Source: Paenibacillus peoriae
Lineage (GTDB): Bacteria; Bacillota; Bacilli; Paenibacillales; Paenibacillaceae
Reading direction: 5' to 3'
Assembly (NCBI RefSeq): GCF_022531965.1
Contig: NZ_CP092831.1
Span: 1,764,001-1,828,000 of the forward strand
DNA: 64,000 nt
Positions 26,875-33,409 of the stretch are shown here, in pieces. Under the pieces are notes generated by a model. It made no database searches. It saw only the letters and a list, made by a program, of their open reading frames with translations, and was not told the origin of the DNA. The position numbers were made by a program, and so were the translations under genes. Within the stretch, counting starts at the first letter, position 1; the number at the start of each line of letters is the position of its first letter.

Positions 26875-26983
26875 GCTGATCCCACCATTCCAGTTTATGT
26901 TAGTAGCAGTGAAGGCACCTCCTATTGAGCATTGAGAGAATGGCTCGAATTACAGACCAACGGGTCGCCACGTGGCAGTCTGA
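26864..26983 (+). pseudogene. Broken Alo-type propeptide (copy 2)
   Basis: The frame starts at ATG 26864, inside the receptor end, and reads 23 codons to a TGA at 26933. It continues in the same frame after that stop to a second TGA at 26981, giving a tail NYRPTGRHVAV that aligns with YEPTGKHGGM of copy 1. The bases after the stop (GAGAATAAAA) also match copy 1. So the propeptide has gained an internal stop and lost the HGG end. Readthrough cannot be excluded but is not expected. Confidence 0.7.
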
Positions 26984-27034
26984 GAATAAAATGCTCTCAA
27001 GTTCAAAATCACAGCCATTAGAAGGAGTAAGAGT

Positions 27035-27439
27035 ATGAAGACAGATAAAATAAATGATACCTACTATGCTGGATTTGAAGGAGAACCAGAAATAAGATTG
27101 ATTTATACAAATTCAGATAAAAGCTATGTATTGAAGATATGGAATGGATACTTTGATACATTATTGGATTGTTTGGTTCAACTAGAATCTGCACAAAGTA
27201 ATATACTAAGTGAATATTATGCTCACGAAGGCTGGTATGAGGAAAGTCCATGGGAAGTGGAAAATATTAGAGAGACCCTACAATTGTTTGATTCATTTGA
27301 TATTAAATATTTGACCGAGGAAGAAGCGAAAAGTTTGACTAATATATTACCTGTACTTCCTGATCTTAAGAACGATATAATTATATTGTTACAGAAAGCC
27401 GTCAATGGAAACGGCAATGTGTTCATTGAGTATGATTAA
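27035..27439 (+). CDS. Hypothetical protein, immunity-like
   Basis: A 134-residue acidic soluble protein (AYAGFEGEPEIRLIYTN-type start, C-terminal helix ending GNVFIEYD). It resembles immunity proteins in size, acidity and location: it is followed by the same terminator that follows the toxin/immunity pair at 28207-30038. No toxin gene precedes it, so it may be an orphan immunity gene left by loss of a toxin. AGAAGGAG precedes the ATG. The family is not recognised. Confidence 0.55.
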   Translation: MKTDKINDTYYAGFEGEPEIRLIYTNSDKSYVLKIWNGYFDTLLDCLVQLESAQSNILSEYYAHEGWYEESPWEVENIRETLQLFDSFDIKYLTEEEAKSLTNILPVLPDLKNDIIILLQKAVNGNGNVFIEYD

Positions 27440-27447
27440 TATTTTAT

Positions 27448-27488
27448 AAGCTTGCTCCTTTAACAATAAAATGGGAGCAAGCTTTTTT
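27448..27488 (+). terminator. Terminator, copy A of a repeated set
   Basis: AAGCTTGCTCC pairs with GGGAGCAAGCTT, followed by T-run. The same sequence with the same loop recurs at 30064-30104, and a degraded form at 48755-48795. Confidence 0.88.
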
Positions 27489-27514
27489 GCATAGTTAGTC
27501 AATTAAATAAAGGG

Positions 27515-27898
27515 TCGATAAAGAAAAGGAGCTATTGCGATGGGTTGGCTTCTTTTGTTTTGGGATTTTTCTGGGAAATCTACTTATTTCCTTTTATACA
27601 TAAAAAAACGATTGTATACACCACTCCAGCAATGAGGCTTAGTATAAACGAGATTGATAAAGTTCTGAAAATAAAAGTAGAAGTGGGTACTGTATAAAAT
27701 TCAAACATACCGTTGATTGAAGAACTCATTGTTGTTGGCCCTTTAATAAAGGAATAATAAATTCCTACACAAAAACCGTAAGACAAATACTTAATTAGAT
27801 TTTTTTCAAATTTACTCATTTACTAGCCTCCAATAATGTTTATGGAAAAGGTGAAATTTGTACTATGAAGCCATTCAAAGTTATATAGGAAAAGCCTT
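27515..27898. repeat. Duplicated segment, copy 1
   Basis: About 380 bases are repeated, with scattered differences, at 32890-33270. Each copy contains a terminator-like hairpin and a minus-strand gene for a small membrane protein. Confidence 0.85.
27580..27819 (-). CDS. Small two-helix membrane protein (copy 1)
   Basis: A 79-residue protein with two predicted membrane helices (about 12-28 and 47-73), a basic start (MSKFEKNLIK) and a basic end (CIKGNK). It is nearly identical to the gene at 32951-33190. The TTGGAGG site precedes the ATG. The family is not recognised. Its repeated association with toxin/immunity modules suggests a role in the accessory region, perhaps as a membrane immunity protein, but that is inference. 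Confidence 0.65.
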   Translation of the reverse strand: MSKFEKNLIKYLSYGFCVGIYYSFIKGPTTMSSSINGMFEFYTVPTSTFIFRTLSISFILSLIAGVVYTIVFLCIKGNK

Positions 27899-28206
27899 TA
27901 AATATAGCGTCCTAGAATTATATAGTAAGGATGTTTATTGATATTATGTCAATTATATTATTATAAATCAAAAAAAAGTAATAATGATATAATCAATACT
28001 TGATCACTATCATATGGATAGAACAGCTAAAACTGACTTAGGCATCATCTAACAGCGTTATACACTACTTTAGACATAATAAATCTGTTTATTTCAGTTC
28101 AAATGTCACATGGATTAAAAGGAAATAACAGGATAGCAGATGGATTTCCCTAAATCACCCCTTCTGATAAGATTATTTCCATCAAAATTAAAGTGGGCGT
28201 GGTAGA
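27820..28206. other. Intergenic, AT-rich, upstream of the toxin gene
   Basis: No frame with a ribosome site is seen in these 387 bases. Part of it (to 27898) belongs to the duplicated segment; the remainder presumably holds the toxin promoter, which I cannot place with confidence. Confidence 0.4.
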
Positions 28207-29550
28207 ATGGGGAGAATATTAGTTCCACCTGACAAATTGATGGAAGTGGCTGATCAGTTCTTACACAGAAAGCATGAAATGGAACGTATGCTGAATTTTT
28301 TGAGTGGACGAATTGATTTTGTCCAACAAGGCTGGTCTGGGGCTACCCAAGAGAGATTTTTTCAGGAGTTTCAGGTTTCTCGACAATCCATGAGTGTGAC
28401 GATTGAACGACTATCGACAGTAGCACAAGAACTTATTTTTATTTCAAAAAACTTTGCAAAGGTGGACGGGGAAAAAATCGTACTGGATGTGCCGTGGCTC
28501 GGAGCCCCTGTTAAAAAAGCATCCACAGGTGAAGGTTGGTTACATAAAATTTTTGAACAGATTGGACAAGCTGAGATCACTAAGGCTGAGGCTCAAATGG
28601 AAGCTAGCAAACTTCAAGGAGAAATCCTTTGGGATACTGCACAGGGAGCAAAAGGAGCTATTCAGGGGAATTTGACAGTGGGGATATGGCCTGATAAAGA
28701 ACGGAATTATGATCATCCCATGGCAGCTAAAGTAGGAGAAATTCTCGGAAATGTAGCTACAACATTGCAAGGGGCAGGTGAGGTAGTAGCTGGAATAGGT
28801 GGAGAAGGATTATCCGTTGCTGTTTCATCTACAGGTGTAGGGAGTATCATTGGGGTACCCGGATTAATTGGATCGGCAGCTTTGGCGGCGCATGGAGCTA
28901 CAACTGCGGTTAAAAGTGCAAAAGGAGCAGGGGAAAGCTCAGCAGAATTGTGGCAGATGGCGAAAGGAGAAGGTGGAGGCTCATCAAAATCCACTCCTTC
29001 TTCGGGAGCTAAGGCAGAAAAGGCACCGCATGTCGTCGAGGGAACCCACAATTACAATAGGGGTAGCATAATTAAGGAAGGAAATAAGACGAAATATACA
29101 AACCCTGCTGGCAATGAACTGACATGGGTTGATCAACATCCCAAAAATATTAACCGTGATATTGAAAACTTTATGAATAGCTCAGATGTAGGAAAGGCAA
29201 CTGAAGCAAAAGTAGCTGGCTTTTTAAAAGAAGAACGTGAAGTCACTGGTTTTGGGCAAAAAATATTAAAGAAAGATGGTCAATTTGCAGGTGATTTAGA
29301 TGTGGTTACAAAAAATGAATTAATTGAGGTAAAGGCTTCGATCAAAGCAGTTAAAGAAGGACAACTTGAGAAAATGACAATTACTACTGATAAGCTTTAT
29401 TTTAATCCAGAACAGAAGAAAGTTATACTTTATATTGATAAGCCTTTGGGCAATCTATCTCAAAGTAATATAGAAAAATTAGATAATATCAAGAAGCTAG
29501 GAGTAACTGTTGTAAATTCCTTGGAGGAATTAAGAAAGGTGGTTAAGTGA
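28207..29550 (+). CDS. WXG100-type polymorphic toxin with PD-(D/E)XK-like C-terminus
   Basis: A 447-residue protein in three parts. The N-terminal helical hairpin (about 1-95) carries W43-S-G, the WXG turn that directs proteins to type VII (Ess/Yuk) secretion. A glycine/alanine-rich middle (about 140-250) with a hydrophobic patch is usual in these effectors. The C-terminal domain (about 285-447) contains E333, GDLD (D363/D365) and EVK (E374-x-K376), a spacing that fits a PD-(D/E)XK nuclease. The next gene overlaps its stop and is the expected immunity protein. No type VII apparatus is in the window. Nuclease activity is inferred. Confidence 0.83.
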   Translation: MGRILVPPDKLMEVADQFLHRKHEMERMLNFLSGRIDFVQQGWSGATQERFFQEFQVSRQSMSVTIERLSTVAQELIFISKNFAKVDGEKIVLDVPWLGAPVKKASTGEGWLHKIFEQIGQAEITKAEAQMEASKLQGEILWDTAQGAKGAIQGNLTVGIWPDKERNYDHPMAAKVGEILGNVATTLQGAGEVVAGIGGEGLSVAVSSTGVGSIIGVPGLIGSAALAAHGATTAVKSAKGAGESSAELWQMAKGEGGGSSKSTPSSGAKAEKAPHVVEGTHNYNRGSIIKEGNKTKYTNPAGNELTWVDQHPKNINRDIENFMNSSDVGKATEAKVAGFLKEEREVTGFGQKILKKDGQFAGDLDVVTKNELIEVKASIKAVKEGQLEKMTITTDKLYFNPEQKKVILYIDKPLGNLSQSNIEKLDNIKKLGVTVVNSLEELRKVVK

Positions 29551-30038
29551 TGGGGAGTTCGGCTTTTATTTTAATAGAACGAGAAAAATATACACCTGAG
29601 AAATTACTAGGAGATGCAATCGTAGCTGCCTTTCATGCAGATGCTGGATTATATTTTGACAATGATAAAAAATATAAGAACGAACAGTTTTTTTCAACAA
29701 CTCTAAATATATCTTATAACCCACTAGGTGCTGAAAATAACCAGCAGTTTATATTCTATATTGATGGAATTTATAATTACGAAATTAATTATGAGCATGA
29801 TGAGGATATTAGTGGATTAGATTCAAGCTTGTCCTTGTATCAAGTAGGATGTATTGAAGATGTTTATGGTGTTGAAGAGCTGATTTTTCGATTTATATAT
29901 GAATATCTCAAGCTAAATCCTACTGACTATTTTTGGATTCCTGATTACGATTGGGTCTACAGTTGGGAAGATATGCAGAAGTTCAGATCTCTGCCCTATG
30001 ATCCAAACTGGTGCTATAAAAATCCTAAATCAATATAA
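29550..30038 (+). CDS. Probable immunity protein for the preceding toxin
   Basis: A 162-residue acidic soluble protein rich in Asp, Glu and Tyr (for example INYEHDEDISGLD), a common composition for nuclease inhibitors. The ATG at 29550 overlaps the toxin stop by one base, implying translational coupling; a GTG at 29547 is an alternative. It is followed by a strong terminator. The family is not recognised and the role is inferred from position. Confidence 0.72.
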   Translation: MGSSAFILIEREKYTPEKLLGDAIVAAFHADAGLYFDNDKKYKNEQFFSTTLNISYNPLGAENNQQFIFYIDGIYNYEINYEHDEDISGLDSSLSLYQVGCIEDVYGVEELIFRFIYEYLKLNPTDYFWIPDYDWVYSWEDMQKFRSLPYDPNWCYKNPKSI

Positions 30039-30063
30039 TTCACAACGATTAATGAATATCTAT

Positions 30064-30104
30064 AAGCTTGCTCCTTTAACAATAAAATGGGAGCAAGCTT
30101 TTTT
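30064..30104 (+). terminator. Terminator, copy B of a repeated set
   Basis: Identical in stem and loop to the terminator at 27448-27488. Confidence 0.9.
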
Positions 30105-30238
30105 CATAGTAATTTATCTGATAAAGAAGATAATTTGCATGCACCTAAGAATTAAGAGGCGGGTTTAAACAGGAGAGTCTCCAATCAGGCTACTAACTTA
30201 GCGATATGGGTAAAGTATACGGAAGGTGCGTGAATGTT

Positions 30239-30296
30239 ATGAAGTATGATACATTCTTAAAATTATGGGAAGAACAAAATAGTCTAATGAGACTAT
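30239..30296 (+). pseudogene. 5' part of an ORF interrupted by the mobile element
   Basis: From ATG 30239 a frame runs into the transposon-like element. If the element and one ACTAT copy are removed, the frame stays open from here through 32052-32344, for about 116 codons. The N-terminal product (MKYDTFLKLWEEQNSLMRLL) is not recognised. No clear ribosome site precedes it, so it may not be a gene. Confidence 0.4.
30292..30296. repeat. Target-site duplication ACTAT, left
   Basis: ACTAT directly abuts the TGT end of the element and is repeated at 32047-32051 directly after its ACA end. Confidence 0.8.
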
Positions 30297-30303
30297 TGTT
30301 CTG

Positions 30304-30366
30304 TGAAAATAAAGTGTTAGACTGAAAAACAAAGCATTAGACCGTGAAAAATAAAGTTGTAGACTG
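30304..30366 (+). repeat. Left-end transposase-binding-like repeats L1-L3
   Basis: Three head-to-tail motifs at 30304-30324, 30323-30344 and 30345-30366 share GAAAAnAAAGnnnTAGACyG. Dense packing at one end resembles the Tn7 right end. Confidence 0.78.
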
Positions 30367-30679
30367 GCAGCCGGCATTAGCCAACGGGCAGGATAACGCA
30401 ACCATCAGATGGACTTATGGTTCTCATTTGATACAATTTATCCCAGAAGTATCTTCGAGGGTTAATGAAAAGCAGCGGTGATGAACTAATAGGAGACCAA
30501 CACAAAAAAGTGGTAGTTTATGGATATGCAATAGTCTACTATAGGATCTTATTCTCGGTTCGTCTGAACCGATTGTAACGGAGATTCATGAAGTGCCTGG
30601 AGAGATGGAAATAAAAGTGTTGTCTGACAATGGACAGAGCGGGATTGGAAGAGCGGAAGTGAAGTGGCAAAGCCCGTAA
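30361..30679 (+). pseudogene. Gene fragments inside the element
   Basis: Two short open stretches without starts are seen. One (to TGA 30481) encodes NGQDNATIRWTYGSHLIQF; the second (30545-30679) encodes SSEPIVTEIHEVPGEMEIKV and ends at TAA. They read as protein-like sequence and look like remains of cargo or phage genes, but I cannot name a family. Confidence 0.4.
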
Positions 30680-30857
30680 GCGTAGGTCACAGCTCATAAT
30701 ACGAACGGAGAACTATAGCTTAACCAAGAAATTACTGGAAAATGCGGAGGGTAATTTGGATCGTAATTCGCTGGAATCGAGCGGAGATTCACTTCGCAGA
30801 CAACTGGTGGCACTACGCGCCGAATGGAACTTGGTACTAAAAGGAGGGGCAGGACAC

Positions 30858-31535
30858 ATGCAAGAAGAACAGGAAATATTCGCGGGCGACGGATATAACA
30901 GGTCGTACGCAATGGCTACGGGTATGCCGATTTTGAATCTTAGGGGTAGCATACCGCGTGAAAGTAACGGCCAACTACCGTTTCCGTGGGTGACAACGGG
31001 CATCAGGATTGATAAAGAACAGATGTTGGAAACCGTTATGAAGCAAAAGACACTCGAGTATTTGTTTAATATGCAATTCAGTAAGGAGGAAATGACCGAC
31101 CGCAATTTGGTTGTAGGCTGTTATGAATACAGGAATCCGAATGACAAGGAACAAATAATGCTATATGCGCTTGTTTCGTTGAAGGAATTTCTCGCGAGAT
31201 ACGGCGATGAACGGGCATTGGAGATTCTGATGCGAGTTGGCTGCACATACGAGAAGATTATGGAGGAATGTGATGAAGCCATTAAAGAACACTTTGCAGT
31301 GTTGCGCCGGTCACTTCATTTAAAGAATTTGAGGGACAAATATGATGTCGTTTACGAGTGGAGTGAAGAGGAAGGGGTAAAGACGTACATAATCAGATAC
31401 ACCAAATCGAGTTATACGAAGATTAAAGCTAAATCATTCGAAGAGTTGACCAAACTCTATGATGAGCAACGGAAGAAGGATGCAAAGAAGACGTTCGCGA
31501 CTCTGGAGCCGTTAGAAGCATTCATGCAAGCATAA
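30858..31535 (+). CDS. Cargo protein of the element, function unknown
   Basis: A 225-residue soluble protein. The start at 30858 is chosen because AAAGGAGG lies nine bases upstream; the frame is open for 34 codons before it. The N-terminal third is mixed (YAMATGMPILNLRGSIP), the C-terminal third is basic and helical (RRSLHLKNLRDKYDVVYEW; KSSYTKIKAKSFEELTKLY). No catalytic motif is recognised. It is the only intact gene in the transposon-like element and is closed by its own terminator. Its GC content is higher than the surrounding AT-rich toxin genes, which fits a separate origin. Confidence 0.65.
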   Translation: MQEEQEIFAGDGYNRSYAMATGMPILNLRGSIPRESNGQLPFPWVTTGIRIDKEQMLETVMKQKTLEYLFNMQFSKEEMTDRNLVVGCYEYRNPNDKEQIMLYALVSLKEFLARYGDERALEILMRVGCTYEKIMEECDEAIKEHFAVLRRSLHLKNLRDKYDVVYEWSEEEGVKTYIIRYTKSSYTKIKAKSFEELTKLYDEQRKKDAKKTFATLEPLEAFMQA

Positions 31536-31536
31536 G

Positions 31537-31564
31537 AAAACCGCCCCTTTACGGGGTGGTTATT
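31537..31564 (+). terminator. Terminator of the cargo gene
   Basis: AACCGCCCC pairs with GGGGTGGTT around a five-base loop, next to the stop codon. Confidence 0.8.
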
Positions 31565-31571
31565 CAACATT

Positions 31572-31849
31572 TCATTGAACGAAGATTCGAGGAATATCCA
31601 GCGATAGAGAGGATTCTCGACAGTCGCATCGGAAAGTGCTGACCCGTACGCCAGATATGGTCGAATGGGGACTGATGGAAGACGTTGATCCAGCCGATTA
31701 TTTCGGCAAAACCAATAGAGGTAGAACGATTTAAGGCGATTGGAAGCCTAGCGATTCAGGGAGAATTTATCGCCTCGGTGTTTCTTACTGACGGTAAGCC
31801 GATCGGCAGCACCGAAACGGTTGTAGATATATCGCATGAAATAATTTAG
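31572..31849 (+). pseudogene. Frameshifted cargo gene remnant
   Basis: Three consecutive frames give protein-like pieces: IERRFEEYPAIERILDSRI, then RKVLTRTPDMVEWGLMEDVD, then PIEVERFKAIGSLAIQGEF to VVDISHEII and TAG at 31847. They read as one protein of about 90 residues broken by two frameshifts. The family is not recognised. Confidence 0.5.
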
Positions 31850-31862
31850 CACCACTTGTTAC

Positions 31863-31882
31863 GCTAACAGAGAACGTTAGTT
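31863..31882. repeat. Short hairpin repeat GCTAAC/GTTAG, copy 1
   Basis: GCTAACAGAGAACGTTAGTT can fold on itself. A near copy, GCTAACGGGAAACGTTAGTT, is at 33294-33313, outside the element. Confidence 0.5.
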
Positions 31883-31896
31883 CAATAAACCAGCGG

Positions 31897-32039
31897 CAGT
31901 CTAGGACTTTATTTTCAGGTCCTTGACTGCCGCTGGTTTTATATTTGGGTCAGTCTAAAACTTATTATTCCAAGTCTGACGATTTAGCAATTCAGAATCA
32001 GCTTAGGACCAACAAATCCAGTCTAAATCTTTATTTTCA
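31897..32039 (-). repeat. Right-end transposase-binding-like repeats R3-R1
   Basis: Inverted copies of the left-end motif lie at 31897-31917, 31951-31972 and 32019-32039, spaced 54-68 bases apart, resembling the Tn7 left end. The first overlaps a long hairpin (AACCAGCGGCAGTC...GACTGCCGCTGGTT, 31888-31939) that could also stop transcription. Confidence 0.78.
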
Positions 32040-32046
32040 TCGGACA

Positions 32047-32051
32047 ACTAT
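32047..32051. repeat. Target-site duplication ACTAT, right
   Basis: Second copy of the ACTAT found at 30292-30296. Confidence 0.8.
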
Positions 32052-32344
32052 TAGAGAGGAGGGATTTAAGAATCGGAAAATTTTTTATCATGGATTTGAT
32101 AAGAAGTATTTTCGGTTATTTTCATTGTGGGCTGGGACTTGCAAAAATATTGGAGGCTTATAGCATAAACAAAGAGGAGGTGCATGAAATCACCATGATA
32201 CACATGGAACCTATTCAAGTGGGTGAGCATACATTTATCGGAGTCGAGGTCAAACTGCCTAAAACAACGCTGTTAACGATCTCTAACTCCCGTGGTTACA
32301 TCATGTGTGGTGCGTCTAAGATGCGGCTATTTCAGGGGATATAA
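32052..32344 (+). pseudogene. Truncated yunC copy fused to upstream sequence
   Basis: Bases 32165-32314 closely match the ribosome site and first half of the intact yunC at 49617: the product shares IQVGEHTFIGVEVKLPKTTL and NSRGYIMCGA with it. After GGTGCG the match stops abruptly and a short unrelated tail (SKMRLFQGI) follows. The frame is continuous upstream to the transposon end. It is a partial duplication, missing the second half of the DUF1805 fold, and probably not functional. Confidence 0.8.
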
Positions 32345-32579
32345 AATTTTCTTTATTTAAGCCTTAAAGTCAAGCAGGACAAGCTTTCATAGCAGTTTTC
32401 AATTTACTGATCTTTACTGATTCATTCTATTGAAATCTTATAAATGACTGAATTTTGTGACCTCTTGGAGGAGGACAAGCATGTGACTGTGCATTGCATT
32501 TCCGTTATAATCCTTCAAAGAATAATTATACGCCCCATCATCTACTCCTTTAATGGGGGCTTAGCTACGCTGAATAATT
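32345..32579. other. Intergenic stretch
   Basis: No gene is seen. A weak inverted repeat, CGCCCCAT...ATGGGGGC near 32532-32559, may help end one of the flanking transcripts. Confidence 0.35.
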
Positions 32580-32819
32580 TTATCTTGCTCTTTTAAAATA
32601 CCTTGCATTGGTTTCGTCCTTAAAAATAACTTGTGTACTAACTAAGGGAGCTTTACCTATTTGAGTTTTAACTGAATAAATTTCAGATGGTTTGTATCCT
32701 TGAATTTTTACAAGATAATCGAATACTTTATTTTGAGTATCACTTTTAGCGTAACTACTAAGCATCCAAACGCTTGCGAATATCATTACTATAAAGATTG
32801 CTATTCCATATTTTCTCAT
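32580..32819 (-). CDS. Small exported or membrane-anchored protein, DUF3139-like
   Basis: A 79-residue protein with an N-terminal hydrophobic segment (about 5-22) and a small extracellular domain containing VFDYLVKIQGYKPSEIYSV and VIFKDETNARY. This resembles the DUF3139 family of short secreted proteins. The end (FKRAR) is atypical and may reflect truncation by the rearrangements seen here. AGGAGATAG precedes the ATG. Confidence 0.6.
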   Translation of the reverse strand: MRKYGIAIFIVMIFASVWMLSSYAKSDTQNKVFDYLVKIQGYKPSEIYSVKTQIGKAPLVSTQVIFKDETNARYFKRAR

Positions 32820-32889
32820 AACTATCTCCTTTGTTGGAGCAAGCTAAAGTGGCGCTACCAATGACGTAATATTTGCTTCGAACCGTTAC

Positions 32890-33270
32890 TTAAGAAAAGG
32901 AGCCGTTGCGATTTGGACAGCTTCTTTTGCTTTGGAGTTATTCAAAGAATCTACTTATTTCCTCTTATACACAAAAAAGTAATTGTATACACTACTCCAG
33001 CAAAGAGGCTTAGTAGAAACGAGGTTGATAATGTTCTAAAAATAAAAGTAGAAGTGGGTACCGTATAAAATTCAAACATACCGTTGATCGGAGTACTCGT
33101 TGTTGTTGGCCCTTTAATAAAGGAATAGTATATTCCTACAATAAAACCGTAAGACAAATACTTAATTAGATTTTTTTCAAATTTACTCATTTGTGAGCCT
33201 CCAATAATGTTTTTGGAAAAGTAGAATTCTTGTACTATGAAGCCATTCAAATTAGTATAGGAAAAGCCTA
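32890..33270. repeat. Duplicated segment, copy 2
   Basis: Copy of 27515-27898, same order and orientation, including the hairpin at 32895-32931 and the small membrane-protein gene. Confidence 0.85.
32951..33190 (-). CDS. Small two-helix membrane protein (copy 2)
   Basis: A 79-residue paralogue of the gene at 27580-27819, differing at roughly one residue in eight, mostly conservative (for example FCVGIYYSF to FIVGIYYSF). The start is the ATG at 33190, with GGAGG upstream and matching copy 1; the longer open frame starting at 33250 adds 20 codons without support. Function unknown. Preservation of both reading frames despite DNA divergence suggests both are under selection. Confidence 0.65.
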   Translation of the reverse strand: MSKFEKNLIKYLSYGFIVGIYYSFIKGPTTTSTPINGMFEFYTVPTSTFIFRTLSTSFLLSLFAGVVYTITFLCIRGNK

Positions 33271-33409
33271 GTATTAAAAAAAATCTTTGTTAAGCTAACG
33301 GGAAACGTTAGTTGAAATCTGTTCATTGAGAGGAATGTTACATGAATGAAAAACAAAGTTTGAAGATTATTGTTACCATTTAGCTGGTATTAGATCTGGA
33401 AGAGAAGAA

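Larger units (their letters stand above)
30297..32046. mobile_element. Non-autonomous Tn7/Tn402-like transposon
   Basis: The 1750-bp element begins TGTTCTGTGAAAATAAAG and ends with the inverse of TGTCCGATGAAAATAAAG; over 28 terminal bases 23 match. Each end carries three copies of a 21-22 bp motif (about TGAAAATAAAGNNTTAGACTG): tandem at the left end (30304-30366), spaced at the right (31897-32039). Flanking 5-bp ACTAT repeats mark insertion. TGT/ACA termini, multiple transposase-binding repeats and a 5-bp duplication are the shared features of Tn7, Tn402/Tn5053 and Tn552-type elements. No transposase or ATPase gene is inside; the cargo is one intact 225-codon gene plus gene fragments, so movement must depend on a helper elsewhere. 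Confidence 0.8.

Noticed and set aside
30304..30366. Three short tandem repeats as a CRISPR array
   Set aside because: The repeats abut with no spacers and reappear inverted at 31897-32039, so they are transposon end sites.
31945..32163. 72-codon frame at the right end of the mobile element
   Set aside because: It is made mostly of the terminal repeats and crosses the insertion boundary; the reading is a by-product of the ends.
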